A DNA stretch of 64,000 bases from Micromonospora rhizosphaerae. Lineage in GTDB: Bacteria > Actinomycetota > Actinomycetes > Mycobacteriales > Micromonosporaceae. Where the stretch lies: positions 4,588,001 to 4,652,000 of the forward strand of contig NZ_FMHV01000002.1 of the NCBI RefSeq assembly GCF_900091465.1. Reading direction: 5' to 3'. Each line of letters opens with the position of its first letter. Position 1 is the stretch's first letter. Shown piece by piece: positions 46,385 to 54,417 of the stretch. Both the position numbers and the translations under genes were made by a program. Below the pieces are notes generated by a model. It did no database searches, was not told where the DNA came from, and saw only the letters and a list, made by a program, of their open reading frames with translations.

Positions 46385-46946
46385 CCCTGGCGACGACCGC
46401 GGTCAACGCCAGGGCGCTCGCTGCCACCGGTGACGCCGAGGCCGACGGCGTCCGGACCGCCCACTCGACGAGGCCCTGCTGGTCGGGGATCGGAGTGGGC
46501 CACGCGAGCGGAGCAATCTTTGACTTCGTCGCCGCACGATGCCGCTCTACCGCTGCGGCGTAGATGGACCGCTGCTCGCTGATCTCGGTCACGAGCTCGG
46601 GAACGGTGAGGATGTTGCGCTGCAGCGCGGTGAGCAGCTCGGCCGGCAACACGTCGGCGATCCTGGCCAGGATGCGCGCCGGCGCCTCCCTGTCCCAGTC
46701 GACCAGGCACCTGTCCTGAAGCATCCACATGATCCGGCGCAACTGGTCGGGGTCCCGTTCGATCTCGTCGAAACGCACAACCCAGGCCCCACCCGCACGG
46801 CCGGTCGGGCTGAGCCGCCACAAGGCAAGGGCCTCTCCGCCGGTGCTATCGGGGCCGACGGCAAGGACCGCGTGGCCACGCGCTCCCGGCACGTAGTCCA
46901 CTGGTACGGACAGTTCGCCTTCGGATGCCTCGGCTTCGGACGCCAT
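46385..46946 (-). pseudogene. 3'-truncated hypothetical gene at the edge of the arsenic locus
   Basis: From ATG 46946 a coherent helical protein (PELVTEISEQRSIYAAAVERHRAATKSKIAPLAWP) extends about 185 residues to near 46385. There it reads into DNA antisense to the flavoprotein, with no family stop. The lost 3' end marks the insertion boundary of the arsenic locus. Family not recognised. Confidence 0.5.
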
Positions 46947-47303
46947 ACCAGATCCTCAAGTGTTGAGAGCGGGAGCATCACTGTAGTCATCCCCGCCGAT
47001 ACTCCGGTTCAGCTAGAAGGGCAGGCCTCGGCTCGTCCGAGGAGGCGATGAGTGCCTGGATGGGATGCCACCCGTCACCCCTGGCCGACTGCTCCATGGA
47101 GTCTCGTGGCCCGGGCACAGAGTTCGCCAATTTGGCTTGCCCACACAGGTGACGTCGCTGCCATAAGCGACGGTTCCGTCGGATTTTCGCTCCCTTTTGA
47201 TCATCCGTACGGTCGCTAGTTCGTTGCTCCAGCGTCGATCTAGATTGCTGTCCTCATGCCTGCCTCAAAGGTGAGAAAGGCATCGACATCCAGAGGAATC
47301 GAA
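46947..47303. other. 357-bp gap with no recognisable gene
   Basis: Divergent region between the truncated gene and the membrane protein. It should hold both promoters; no repeats or RNA genes recognised. Confidence 0.4.
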
Positions 47304-47876
47304 ATGGTGCAGCGTTCCAACCCGCCGGTACCGCCGCCGCCCAACGAGCCGCCGTCCGGTGACCAACCCGTCGAGGCCGCTGCTGCGCCCGCGCCTGCCC
47401 CCGAACGTCCAATCCACGAGTGGACCGTGTTGGGGGCCGGCATCGCCGCCGTGATCGGCTCGTTCCTGCCCTGGGCCAAAATCAGCGCACCGATTGTGGG
47501 CACGATCAGCATGTCCGGGGTCGACGGGTCGGACGGATGGATCACCGCAGGTCTCGGCCTGATTCTGGTCCTGTACGCCGGCATGAGCCTGCGCGGCCAG
47601 CGCATGCCCGTCGTCGTGCCCATCCTCGCCGTCCTCGCTGCCCTCGGACTGTTTGGCGTAGGCGCATGGAAGATCGCTGACCTGCAGGCGGCTGAGACGG
47701 CTATGCGAGCAGAAATGTCCGGGAAGGACGATGTCCTTGGCATCGGAAAGGCGATGAGCGCAGCCACACAGATGAGCGTCGGTTCCGGTCTCTGGTTGCT
47801 CACGTTCGCTGGATTGGTGGGCACCGTCACCATGGTTCTCATCATGATCAGCCGTTACCGCGGCACCAGCAAATGA
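47304..47876 (+). CDS. Four-helix membrane protein of unknown function
   Basis: 190 residues: a proline/alanine-rich N-terminal segment (about 40 residues), then four hydrophobic segments (VLGAGIAAVIGSFLPWAKI, WITAGLGLILVLYAGMSL, VVVPILAVLAALGLFGVGAW, LWLLTFAGLVGTVTMVLIMI). ATG 47304 has AGAGGAA at good spacing and is preferred over 47256. Similar short proteins are common in actinomycetes without known function. A very strong terminator follows. Confidence 0.7.
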   Translation: MVQRSNPPVPPPPNEPPSGDQPVEAAAAPAPAPERPIHEWTVLGAGIAAVIGSFLPWAKISAPIVGTISMSGVDGSDGWITAGLGLILVLYAGMSLRGQRMPVVVPILAVLAALGLFGVGAWKIADLQAAETAMRAEMSGKDDVLGIGKAMSAATQMSVGSGLWLLTFAGLVGTVTMVLIMISRYRGTSK

Positions 47877-47928
47877 TGTGGTTGTGGTGCCGAGTACCAG
47901 CTCGACAGCGGAGCCTCGCGCGCTCGCC

Positions 47929-47985
47929 TGCCACAGCAGAGGCCAGGGCCGCCGCATTGGCGCCCGCCTGGCCTCTGCTGTGGCA
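47929..47985 (+). terminator. Strong hairpin terminator
   Basis: A 19-bp perfect stem (47929-47947 with 47967-47985; CAGCAGAGGCCAGG and complement) around a 19-nt loop, 52 bp after the stop codon. Confidence 0.85.
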
Positions 47986-48086
47986 GTTGTCGTGACTGGT
48001 CAGGGCGCACCTGCTGCCAGGGTCCTCTGGACTCCCTCGACCTGGTCGTGACTCTTTCTGTCGCACCCAACGCGTACGGTCCCCAC

Positions 48087-48830
48087 ATGGCGAAGCCACG
48101 GTCGGCCAGTCAAGCGACGAAGAAGCCCGGACGCATGCCGCCTATCACGGCCGACCGGCTGCTCCGGGGCTGGCCCGGGCCGGCGGGAACTTGCATCCGG
48201 CTCGCCGCCCCAGGCGACGCGGCCGAAGTGCGGGATCTCCTGGCCCTTGCCGAACTCAGCCTCGACCAGGAGCTGGAAAAGACCATCGAAGCCGGCACTG
48301 TCGCCACCACCATCCTGACAGGGCTGCGGGCGGGCACGTCGCAGATGCTGCGCCCGCTAGCCGAGGCCGCCGCCGTCGGTCGGCCGCAGGACGCGATGAT
48401 CGGACTGGTCACCGTGCTGGTCGCCGAGAGCCCGAGTGGGCAACTGCACGGTGCCCTGCAGGCGGTGCCGCCCGGCAACGTGCTGTCGGAAGCCGCAGCC
48501 GCCGGCGTGCCGCTCCCGCTCGCGCTGGTTGCCTCGACGAAGGTCGCCAAAATACGAGGCCTGGCCGTCGCTCCGACCGCCAGGGGGCTCGGGATCGGCG
48601 ACGTATTGCTGCGTCGTGCGGTGCGCCTCTACCACCAGTTGGATTGGCTGCTGCTGTACGGGCAGTTCCCGGCCGAGTCCGGGCTGGATAGCTACTACGG
48701 TCGCCGGGGATTCACCGTGCTGCCGCCGGGCACCGGCATCGACCTGGCCCCGCTGAACCTGCCGGTCGACATCCACCACGAGCCCGGCGAGCAACTGTTC
48801 GTCCGTTGGCGATCGACGGCCATCCGCTAG
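48087..48830 (+). CDS. GNAT-family acetyltransferase
   Basis: 247 residues with an N-terminal ~100-residue helical region and a GNAT core: VAKIRGLAVAPTARGLGIGDVLLRRAV (acetyl-CoA loop ARGLGIG) and SGLDSYYGRRGFTVLPPG. It is unrelated in detail to the small YjdJ-like copies near 20 kb. ATG 48087 is the first start with family similarity. Substrate unknown. Confidence 0.78.
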   Translation: MAKPRSASQATKKPGRMPPITADRLLRGWPGPAGTCIRLAAPGDAAEVRDLLALAELSLDQELEKTIEAGTVATTILTGLRAGTSQMLRPLAEAAAVGRPQDAMIGLVTVLVAESPSGQLHGALQAVPPGNVLSEAAAAGVPLPLALVASTKVAKIRGLAVAPTARGLGIGDVLLRRAVRLYHQLDWLLLYGQFPAESGLDSYYGRRGFTVLPPGTGIDLAPLNLPVDIHHEPGEQLFVRWRSTAIR

Positions 48831-48895
48831 CCACCGGAGCGCAGCTGGGCCGGAAGCCGTGGTGCGGGAACTGAATCGGCCGCCAGATGCACGAA

Positions 48896-48915
48896 GGGCC
48901 CGCGTGAGCGGGCCC
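48896..48915 (+). terminator. Hairpin terminator after the GNAT gene
   Basis: GGGCCCGC-GTGA-GCGGGCCC, an 8-bp perfect stem with a 4-nt loop, 65 bp after the stop. Confidence 0.7.
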
Positions 48916-49385
48916 CAAGGCGGGCGCGGGAACCCCTTGGGGCCTCCTGCGGCTTTGAGGCTAGCAGCAGTTTGTTCGTCGCGTGAGCACTTCAGGCTCG
49001 CTCGACCACGTCCGCCGGACCCCACCATCCTGCATCGTCTGCGTGTCCGCAGCCTGGGCGCGGCCGGTGCACGGCAGCCCGGAGGGCGACGGTCAGCTTC
49101 CGGTTCGCCAGTGCGCTGGCCGGTTCGCGGCGAAGCTGAAACGCCGGGAGGGCCGGGGGCGGATCCACGCCGCCGCGCTTGGCCTCAGGGAGAGCATCAC
49201 GCCTCGAGGGGAGGGGACACGTCGGTTATGGCCAGCGCCGGCAGTTGAGCGGTGGGCAGCACGCCGGCGACCACGAGCCCGTACTCCGACATCTTTGGCC
49301 TTGCCCGCGTCGGCGTCCGGCGCAGCGATGGCGGTTACCGAACGTAGTAGGGGACCAAGATCGCGAGCGACACCTGTGGCAACGA
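48916..49385. other. 470-bp region without recognisable gene
   Basis: Open frames exist on both strands but none shows a family signature or good start. Lies between the GNAT terminator and the repeat cluster. A relic of the element whose ends the repeats represent is possible but not demonstrable by eye. Confidence 0.4.
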
Positions 49386-49489
49386 TGGCTCAACTTAGCG
49401 AGAAGGGTCAGGCGATGGCTCAACTTACTGAGAATGGCTCAGGATGAATGAGAAACAACAACAAACGCGGTGGTTCAAGTTAGTGAGAC
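49386..49489 (+). repeat. Cluster of four TGGCTCA-type repeats
   Basis: Copies at 49386 (TGGCTCAACTTAGCGAGAAG), 49416 (TGGCTCAACTTACTGAGAA), 49435 (TGGCTCAGGATGAATGAGAA) and 49471 (TGGTTCAAGTTAGTGAGA), all in plus orientation and spaced 19-36 bp. The same family occurs at 12708-12807. Several short, similarly spaced repeats resemble the multiple terminal repeats bound by IS21-type transposase; that attribution is inference. Confidence 0.75.
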
Positions 49490-49504
49490 AACTCGTCCTT
49501 CTTG

Positions 49505-49532
49505 AGGTTCGATAATATACATTATGTCAAGC
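49505..49532 (+). other. dif-like Xer recombination site 1
   Basis: AGGTTCGATAA-TATACA-TTATGTCAAGC has the 11-6-11 layout of bacterial dif sites. The right arm matches the E. coli XerD arm TTATGTTAA at 8 of 9 positions and the left arm ends in ATAA. The site lies in AT-rich DNA unlike its surroundings, 16 bp after the repeat cluster. Confidence 0.65.
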
Positions 49533-49572
49533 TGAAGGTTCTCGCACCTTCCCCCGCGCAGGGGGTCGCCTC

Positions 49573-50187
49573 TCAGGCCGGCGAAAGCTGACAGGTGACC
49601 GCATCGGACTCGTCCGGCGTGCTGTCGACGACCGTCACGCCGTCAATCACCAGTCGGCATCCGAAGCCCTCGGGCGGGGTTTGTGGCGTCAACGCCCGCA
49701 GGGTCACCTCGCCGGCGTCCAGCGTCAGCGTGGCCCGCCACGGCAGGGTCACCGACACGATCCCGGTGACCGATGCGCTTTTCGTGTACAGCACCGAGGC
49801 GCGCCCCGTGCCGGTTACCTCGTAGCTGACCGCATGCGGGCCTGGGGGCTCGTCCGGTGCGCTGATGCTCGGCGGTACGGCAGGTTGCCCTGCCGGTCGG
49901 TCCGTGACGTGCCGGTAGGGATCGGCGGGGCCGGTCGCCGCCCGCCGGAGCAGCATCAGTCCGCCTCCGGCGCAGGCCAGGAGCAGGAGCACGAGCCCGA
50001 TCACCACCGTGCGGGTGGTCGGTGCGGGTACCGGCGTCGGCTCGGTCGGCGGGTGTGGACTGGCGCCTGCCGTCGGGTCGGGTGGTGTGGGTGCCATCCA
50101 TGGCGGTTCCCACTGGTCGGGAGCAACCCACGGCGCCGGTGTCGGGTCGTCCCCGGGTCGCCCACCCGCACCGTCCGGCTGCGTCAT
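49573..50187 (-). CDS. MmpS-like membrane-anchored protein
   Basis: 204 residues: a proline-rich cytoplasmic segment (about 60 residues), one transmembrane helix (TTRTVVIGLVLLLLACAGGG), then an extracytoplasmic beta domain (AVSYEVTGTGRASVLYT, SVTLPWRATLTLDAGEVTLR, CRLVIDGVTVVD...AVTCQL) resembling MmpS accessory proteins. ATG 50187 follows GGGGGAGG. It stands alone, with no MmpL nearby, and lies between the two dif-like sites, transcribed away from the recombinase. Confidence 0.75.
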   Translation of the reverse strand: MTQPDGAGGRPGDDPTPAPWVAPDQWEPPWMAPTPPDPTAGASPHPPTEPTPVPAPTTRTVVIGLVLLLLACAGGGLMLLRRAATGPADPYRHVTDRPAGQPAVPPSISAPDEPPGPHAVSYEVTGTGRASVLYTKSASVTGIVSVTLPWRATLTLDAGEVTLRALTPQTPPEGFGCRLVIDGVTVVDSTPDESDAVTCQLSPA

Positions 50188-50323
50188 CCGGCCTCCCCCT
50201 TCGTCGAGCCCCCGGGCTGCGACCGCCATCGTGGCACAACGCTCCACACCCGAGCGGACCTCCCTCGGACGGCCAGGAGAAGCAGGTCGTCTCCCCTGTT
50301 CCACTATGGTCCGGAACGCGAGA

Positions 50324-50351
50324 ATCGTGCATAATATACCTTATGCATGAC
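50324..50351 (+). other. dif-like Xer recombination site 2, overlapping the recombinase start
   Basis: ATCGTGCATAA-TATACC-TTATGCATGAC, the same orientation and central region as site 1 (the 15-nt core ATAATATACMTTATG differs at one base). Its arms form the perfect dyad TGCATAA-N6-TTATGCA. The recombinase ATG (50343) lies in the right arm, so the site may also serve as promoter/operator. Confidence 0.65.
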
Positions 50352-51350
50352 AAACAGGACGAATCGGTTGCAAGCCTGATCGAGGAGTTCCTGACCGCCC
50401 GGGCCACCCGCAAGCCCTCCCCGCACACCCTGGCCGCCTACCGGCGCGACCTGCTCACCGTCGCCGGCCAGGTCGGCGAGGCCCCTCCCCTCCCCCTCGA
50501 CGAGCTGTCGATCACGGCCCTCTCCCCCCGGGTCATGCGTCAGGCGTTCGCCCGGTTCGCCGCACCACGCGCCGCCGCCTCGGTGCATCGGGCCTGGTCG
50601 ACCTGGAACAGCTTCTTCACGTTCCTGGTCGCGGAGGGGGTCGTGCCGGGGAATCCGATGCCGGCGGTGGGGCGGCCCCGCGCCCCGCTCCCCCAGCCCA
50701 AGCCGCTGCGCGGCGAGGACACCCCGGAGGAGTTGCTCGCCGCGGTGGCCCGGGATGACGGTCGGCAGCGCGATCCGTGGCCCGAGCGGGACCTGGCGGT
50801 GCTGGCCCTGGCGCTCTGCGCCGGGCTGCGCCTGTCCGAGCTGCTGGCGTTGCGGGTGGCGTCGCTGGCCGGCCGCCCCGGTGAGCGGCGGGTGGAGGTG
50901 GCCGGCAAGGGCGGGCGTCCGCGGGTGGTGCCGATCGAGGACGATCTGGACCGGCTGCTGGCGGCCTACCTGGACAGTCGCGCGCGCCGGTTCGGCGCCC
51001 GCAGCGTACGCCCGAACTCGCCGCTGCTGGTGGACCGGCGGGGTGAGCCGCTGCGCCGCGGCGGACTGCAGTATCTGGTGGACTCCTGCTATCGGCGCGC
51101 CGGCATCGTCGACCGGGTGCCGCGGGGCGCGCGGCTGCACGCGTTGCGGCACACCTTCGCGACCCGGTTGGCCGAGGACGGGGCGAGCGCGGCGGAGATC
51201 ATGCGGCTGCTGGGGCACGCGTCGTTGGCGTCGTCGCAGACGTACATCGAGGTGACGGCGGGTCAGCAGCGGGCGGCGGTGCGGTCGAACCGCACGAACC
51301 GGTCCCTGGCCGGACTGGTCCGGGAGGCTGCGGGCGGGCCGGGCGTCTGA
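50343..51350 (+). CDS. XerC/D-like tyrosine recombinase
   Basis: 335 residues: an N-terminal SAM-like core-binding domain (LIEEFLTARATRKPSPHTLAAYRRDL, WSTWNSFFTFLVAEG) and a catalytic domain with Arg in CAGLRLSELLAL, Lys in VAGKGGRPRVVPI, HALRHTFATRL, GHASLASSQTYIEV containing the last His and the nucleophilic Tyr. All catalytic residues are present. No Shine-Dalgarno precedes ATG 50343; transcription starting in the dif-like site could give a leaderless message. It is followed by a terminator. It may resolve chromosome dimers or move the DNA between the sites. Confidence 0.92.
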   Translation: MHDKQDESVASLIEEFLTARATRKPSPHTLAAYRRDLLTVAGQVGEAPPLPLDELSITALSPRVMRQAFARFAAPRAAASVHRAWSTWNSFFTFLVAEGVVPGNPMPAVGRPRAPLPQPKPLRGEDTPEELLAAVARDDGRQRDPWPERDLAVLALALCAGLRLSELLALRVASLAGRPGERRVEVAGKGGRPRVVPIEDDLDRLLAAYLDSRARRFGARSVRPNSPLLVDRRGEPLRRGGLQYLVDSCYRRAGIVDRVPRGARLHALRHTFATRLAEDGASAAEIMRLLGHASLASSQTYIEVTAGQQRAAVRSNRTNRSLAGLVREAAGGPGV

Positions 51351-51375
51351 GCCGGGTGGCGAACGGGCTGGTGGG

Positions 51376-51415
51376 GCCGGGGCCGCAGCCGTCCGTGTCC
51401 GGCGGCGGCCCCGGC
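51376..51415 (+). terminator. Hairpin terminator after the recombinase
   Basis: GCCGGGGCCGC (51376-51386) pairs perfectly with GCGGCCCCGGC (51405-51415), 18-nt loop, 25 bp after the stop. Confidence 0.7.
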
Positions 51416-51490
51416 TGGGTTATCGGTTGTCCCGGGCGAGCTTGCAGGCGGTTGCGGTGGGGGCAGGTCCGACTACTGTTGTGGTCATCG

Positions 51491-52489
51491 TCAGCCCTGC
51501 CGGTTGCGCCGTCCAAGAGCGACGGCCAGGTCGTAGGCGTGCTGGCTGGGACCGAGGTTGGCGACGCCCTTGCCGACGATCTCGAACGCGGTGCCGTGCG
51601 CCGGGGTCGCGATCGGGACGGGAAGGCCACCCTGCACGGTCACGCCCCGATCGAAGCCCATGAGCTTCATCGCGATCTGGCCCTGGTCGTGATACATCGT
51701 GATTACGCCGTCGAAGTCACCGTTCCTGGCCTTGATGAAGACGGTGTCACACGGATAGGGGCCGGTCGCGTCCATTCCCTGAGCCCGGGCCGCCTCGACC
51801 CCGGGGGCGATGTGCTCGATCTCCTCGCGGCCGAACTGGCCGTTCTCGCCGGCGTGCGGATTGAGCGCGCAGACGGCGAGGCGGGGTGCCGCGATCCCTG
51901 ACCCCTTGAGCACGTCGTCGAGGAGGCGGATGGCCGCGAGGACCGAGTCGGCGTTGATCCGTGCTGCGACGTCCTTCAGCGGGATGTGCGAGGTCACCCG
52001 GGAGGTGACCAGTCCGGGTATGAAGTTCAACTCGGAGGTGGTGCCCTCGTAGCCCAGGTTCTTGGCGAACCAGCGGAGCTCGTCCTCCTCGTGCATACCG
52101 GCCAGATGCAGCGATCCCTTGTTCAGCGGCGTGAACATGATCGCGTCCACCGTGCCGGACCGGTAGAGGCCGAGCGCCTTGAGCAGGTCGGCCATCACCC
52201 GTTCCCCCGCCGCCTTGCTGACGGTCCTGCGCTCCACTGGCCGCCCGGGCAGGTCGCTGCCGACAAGGACGGCGTGACCGGGAGTCGGCGCGTCGGCCAC
52301 CGGCACCTCGACGCCGACCTCGGCGGCGACCGCCTTGAGTTCGGCTGCGTCGGTCAGGACGTACACCTCGGCCTTGTGCAGGTTCTCGGGCGTGGCCAGG
52401 AGTCGAACGGTGAGCTCGGGGCCGATGCCGGCCGGATCGCCCATCGTGAGCGCGACCCGCGGCGGGGCCTCGGAGACGGTCTGGCGCAT
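51491..52489 (-). CDS. PdxA-like NAD-dependent dehydrogenase (PdxA2 type)
   Basis: 332 residues: TMGDPAGIGPELTVRLL at the N-terminus, metal-ligand histidines in LNPHAGENGQFGREE and MYHDQGQIAMK, and the tail GTAFEIVGKG. PdxA proteins oxidatively decarboxylate 4-phospho-hydroxythreonine; catabolic PdxA2 enzymes act on 4-phosphotetronates and similar acids. Its position with a GntR regulator and a tetrulose-phosphate operon supports the catabolic type. Substrate not settled. Transcribed away from the GntR gene's 3' end; a TCCTATAGGA site lies upstream. Confidence 0.9.
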   Translation of the reverse strand: MRQTVSEAPPRVALTMGDPAGIGPELTVRLLATPENLHKAEVYVLTDAAELKAVAAEVGVEVPVADAPTPGHAVLVGSDLPGRPVERRTVSKAAGERVMADLLKALGLYRSGTVDAIMFTPLNKGSLHLAGMHEEDELRWFAKNLGYEGTTSELNFIPGLVTSRVTSHIPLKDVAARINADSVLAAIRLLDDVLKGSGIAAPRLAVCALNPHAGENGQFGREEIEHIAPGVEAARAQGMDATGPYPCDTVFIKARNGDFDGVITMYHDQGQIAMKLMGFDRGVTVQGGLPVPIATPAHGTAFEIVGKGVANLGPSQHAYDLAVALGRRNRQG

Positions 52490-52552
52490 CTGCTTCCTCT
52501 CTTGGGCGTTCCGGTCGCGCGGTCCGGTACGGCTCCCCGTCCGGACCCTGTT

Positions 52553-52562
52553 TCCTATAGGA
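52553..52562. promoter_or_regulatory. GntR operator candidate in front of pdxA-like gene
   Basis: Perfect 10-bp palindrome TCCTATAGGA, 64 bp upstream of the PdxA-like start. Matches TCCTACAGGA in front of the rightward operon. Confidence 0.65.
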
Positions 52563-52617
52563 TCTTCTCAAGAACCCGCCGAGTCAAGGAGTTCTTGCGG
52601 CTCCCGCCCCGTCCGGG

Positions 52618-53349
52618 TCAGCTCTCGGCGAGCGAGCGGGCGCGCACGGCCAGCAGGTGCGTCCGCATGGCGTTCTCGGCCCGCTCGTTGTCGCCGGCGG
52701 CGATCGCGTCGAGGATGTCGCCGTGCTCAGCCAAAGCCTGGTCCACGTCGGTGAGGCCGTGACCGAGCAACTGCCGCAGTCGATGCACCTGAGGCGAGAG
52801 GAACTCCGCCAGCTGCAGCAGGTACTGGTTTCCGCAGTGGCTGAGGATCACGCGGTGGAACGCCCAGTCCGCGGTGTAGTACCGGCGGACGGCCGACCAG
52901 CCCGGCTCGTCGTTTCTCGCCCGCACGCGCTTGACGTGGTCGCCCGCGAGCACGTGGTCCGAATGCGCGGCCTTCAGCTCCAGCAGCGCCGCGTCCGACA
53001 TCGGTACGGCGCCGCGCACGGCGGCGACCTCGAGGATGGTGCGCGCGTCGACGAGTTCGGACATGCGCTCGGCCGACAGCGGCGGGGCCACCCGGTAACC
53101 CTTCAGCGCGGCCCGGGTGACCAGGCCCGTGTGCTCGAGCTGCACCATCGCCTCCCGCACCGGCGTAGGGGAAACGCCGAGTTGGCGGGCGAGGGCGTCG
53201 ATGCTCAGGGATGCGCCCGGTTTGACCCTGCCTTCGAGGAGAAGTTCCAGGATCGCGTCATACACGCCATCCCGCAGGGCGCGCCGCTCGACCGGCCGAC
53301 CGAGGTCGGGCTCGAGTGGGGCGCCATCGGAAGTCATCGACGTTGTCAT
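52618..53349 (-). CDS. GntR/FadR-type (FCD) transcriptional regulator
   Basis: 243 residues: winged HTH (LRDGVYDAILELLLEGRVKPGASLSIDALARQLGVSPTPVREAMVQLEHTGLV) and an FCD ligand domain with metal-binding-type histidines (DWAFHRVILSHCGN, LAEHGDILDAIAAGD). ATG 53349 is preferred; the next in-frame ATG is 53337. It lies between the PdxA-like gene and the divergent catabolic operon, both carrying TCCTAYAGGA palindromes, so it probably represses both until an acid substrate binds. Confidence 0.92.
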   Translation of the reverse strand: MTTSMTSDGAPLEPDLGRPVERRALRDGVYDAILELLLEGRVKPGASLSIDALARQLGVSPTPVREAMVQLEHTGLVTRAALKGYRVAPPLSAERMSELVDARTILEVAAVRGAVPMSDAALLELKAAHSDHVLAGDHVKRVRARNDEPGWSAVRRYYTADWAFHRVILSHCGNQYLLQLAEFLSPQVHRLRQLLGHGLTDVDQALAEHGDILDAIAAGDNERAENAMRTHLLAVRARSLAES

Positions 53350-53401
53350 GGTGGTTGAGATCCTACCGTTCGCACCTCTGGACACAGCCCGCATAATCAT
53401 G

Positions 53402-53415
53402 GATCCTACAGGATC
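53402..53415. promoter_or_regulatory. GntR operator candidate in front of the catabolic operon
   Basis: GATCCTACAGGATC, a 14-bp dyad with one central mismatch, 61 bp before the TIM-barrel gene and 53 bp from the GntR start. A partial copy (GATCCTAC) occurs at 53369. Confidence 0.68.
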
Positions 53416-53475
53416 TATGGGCAACGATGAGGCAGCCGCCCGGCAATGACACGGCAACGTCGATCGGAGACAGGC

Positions 53476-54417
53476 ATGGTTTGGACGGCAGAGCAGTGGC
53501 CCATCGGCGCTGCCCTGATCCAGTTCCCGGCACGCACTCGCGATGGCATCACCGTCGAGGACGCCGGCCCCACCGAATGGGCCAGGGTCCTCGGCGAGGT
53601 CACCGCCTGCGGGTTCGAGCACGTCGATCTCACCGACACCTGGCTGCGTCCGGGCGACCTCACGGATGGCCAGCGCGAGGACCTGGTCCGCACGCTCAAG
53701 GACGCGGATCTAGGGGTGACCGCGATCTCGGTCGTCCGGCGCAGCATCCTCGACCCGGAGCACGGCGAGGCCAACGTCGACTACGCGCTGCGTACGGTCG
53801 AGGCCGCGGCGGGCATCGGCACCGGAGTGGTCAGTCTGGGGCTGCACCGGCCGCTGACCGCGCAGCAGCGGGCCGCGGAGTGGTTCTGGACCCAACCCGG
53901 GGCCGTCGACCAGCAGCGGGACGAGGCCAGTTTCGACCTTGCCGTCGCCCGCTTCTCGCGCATCGCGCGGCATGCGGCAAGCCTCGGTATCCAGCTTTCG
54001 CTCGAGATGTACGAGGACACCCTGCTGGGCACGGCGGAGGACGCCGTCGCGCTCGTCCAGGCCATCGGCATGCCGAACGTCGGCCTGAACCCTGACATCG
54101 GCAACCTCATCCGGCTGCACCGGCCCATCGACGACTGGGAGCAGATGCACCTGAAGACCCTCCCGTACGCCAACTACTGGCACGTCAAGAACTACTACCG
54201 CGACCATGACCCGGCGACCGGCGCCTACTTCACGGTCCCCGCCCCCGCGGAGTCCGGCCTCATCAGCTACCGGCGCGCGATCGAGATCGCCCTCGAGGCG
54301 GGCTTCCAGGGCCCCATCAGTGTGGAGCACTACGGGGGTGACGGGCTGAGCGTGTCGGCGCGCAACCGTGACTACCTGCGCGGCATTCTCCGGGCGAAGC
54401 TCGGAGCCCGGCGATGA
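53476..54417 (+). CDS. Sugar-phosphate isomerase/epimerase-type TIM-barrel enzyme (possibly OiaC-like decarboxylase)
   Basis: 313 residues of the AP-endonuclease-2/xylose-isomerase-like TIM barrel. Metal ligands likely in LSLEMYEDTLLGTAEDAV (Glu), GLNPDIGNLIRLH (Asp), ANYWHVKNYYRD (His) and ISVEHYGGD (Glu). First gene of the operon; ATG 53476 follows GGAGA. A decarboxylase of this fold (OiaC) makes L-erythrulose from 3-oxo-isoapionate, and the next genes could process L-erythrulose, so this role is attractive. Other isomerase/epimerase roles remain possible. Confidence 0.8.
   Translation: MVWTAEQWPIGAALIQFPARTRDGITVEDAGPTEWARVLGEVTACGFEHVDLTDTWLRPGDLTDGQREDLVRTLKDADLGVTAISVVRRSILDPEHGEANVDYALRTVEAAAGIGTGVVSLGLHRPLTAQQRAAEWFWTQPGAVDQQRDEASFDLAVARFSRIARHAASLGIQLSLEMYEDTLLGTAEDAVALVQAIGMPNVGLNPDIGNLIRLHRPIDDWEQMHLKTLPYANYWHVKNYYRDHDPATGAYFTVPAPAESGLISYRRAIEIALEAGFQGPISVEHYGGDGLSVSARNRDYLRGILRAKLGARR

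Noticed and set aside
46312..46821. Second minus-strand frame overlapping the truncated gene
   Set aside because: It is the alternative frame of the same region with an Arg/Pro/Gly-rich product; the frame from 46946 has the more protein-like composition.
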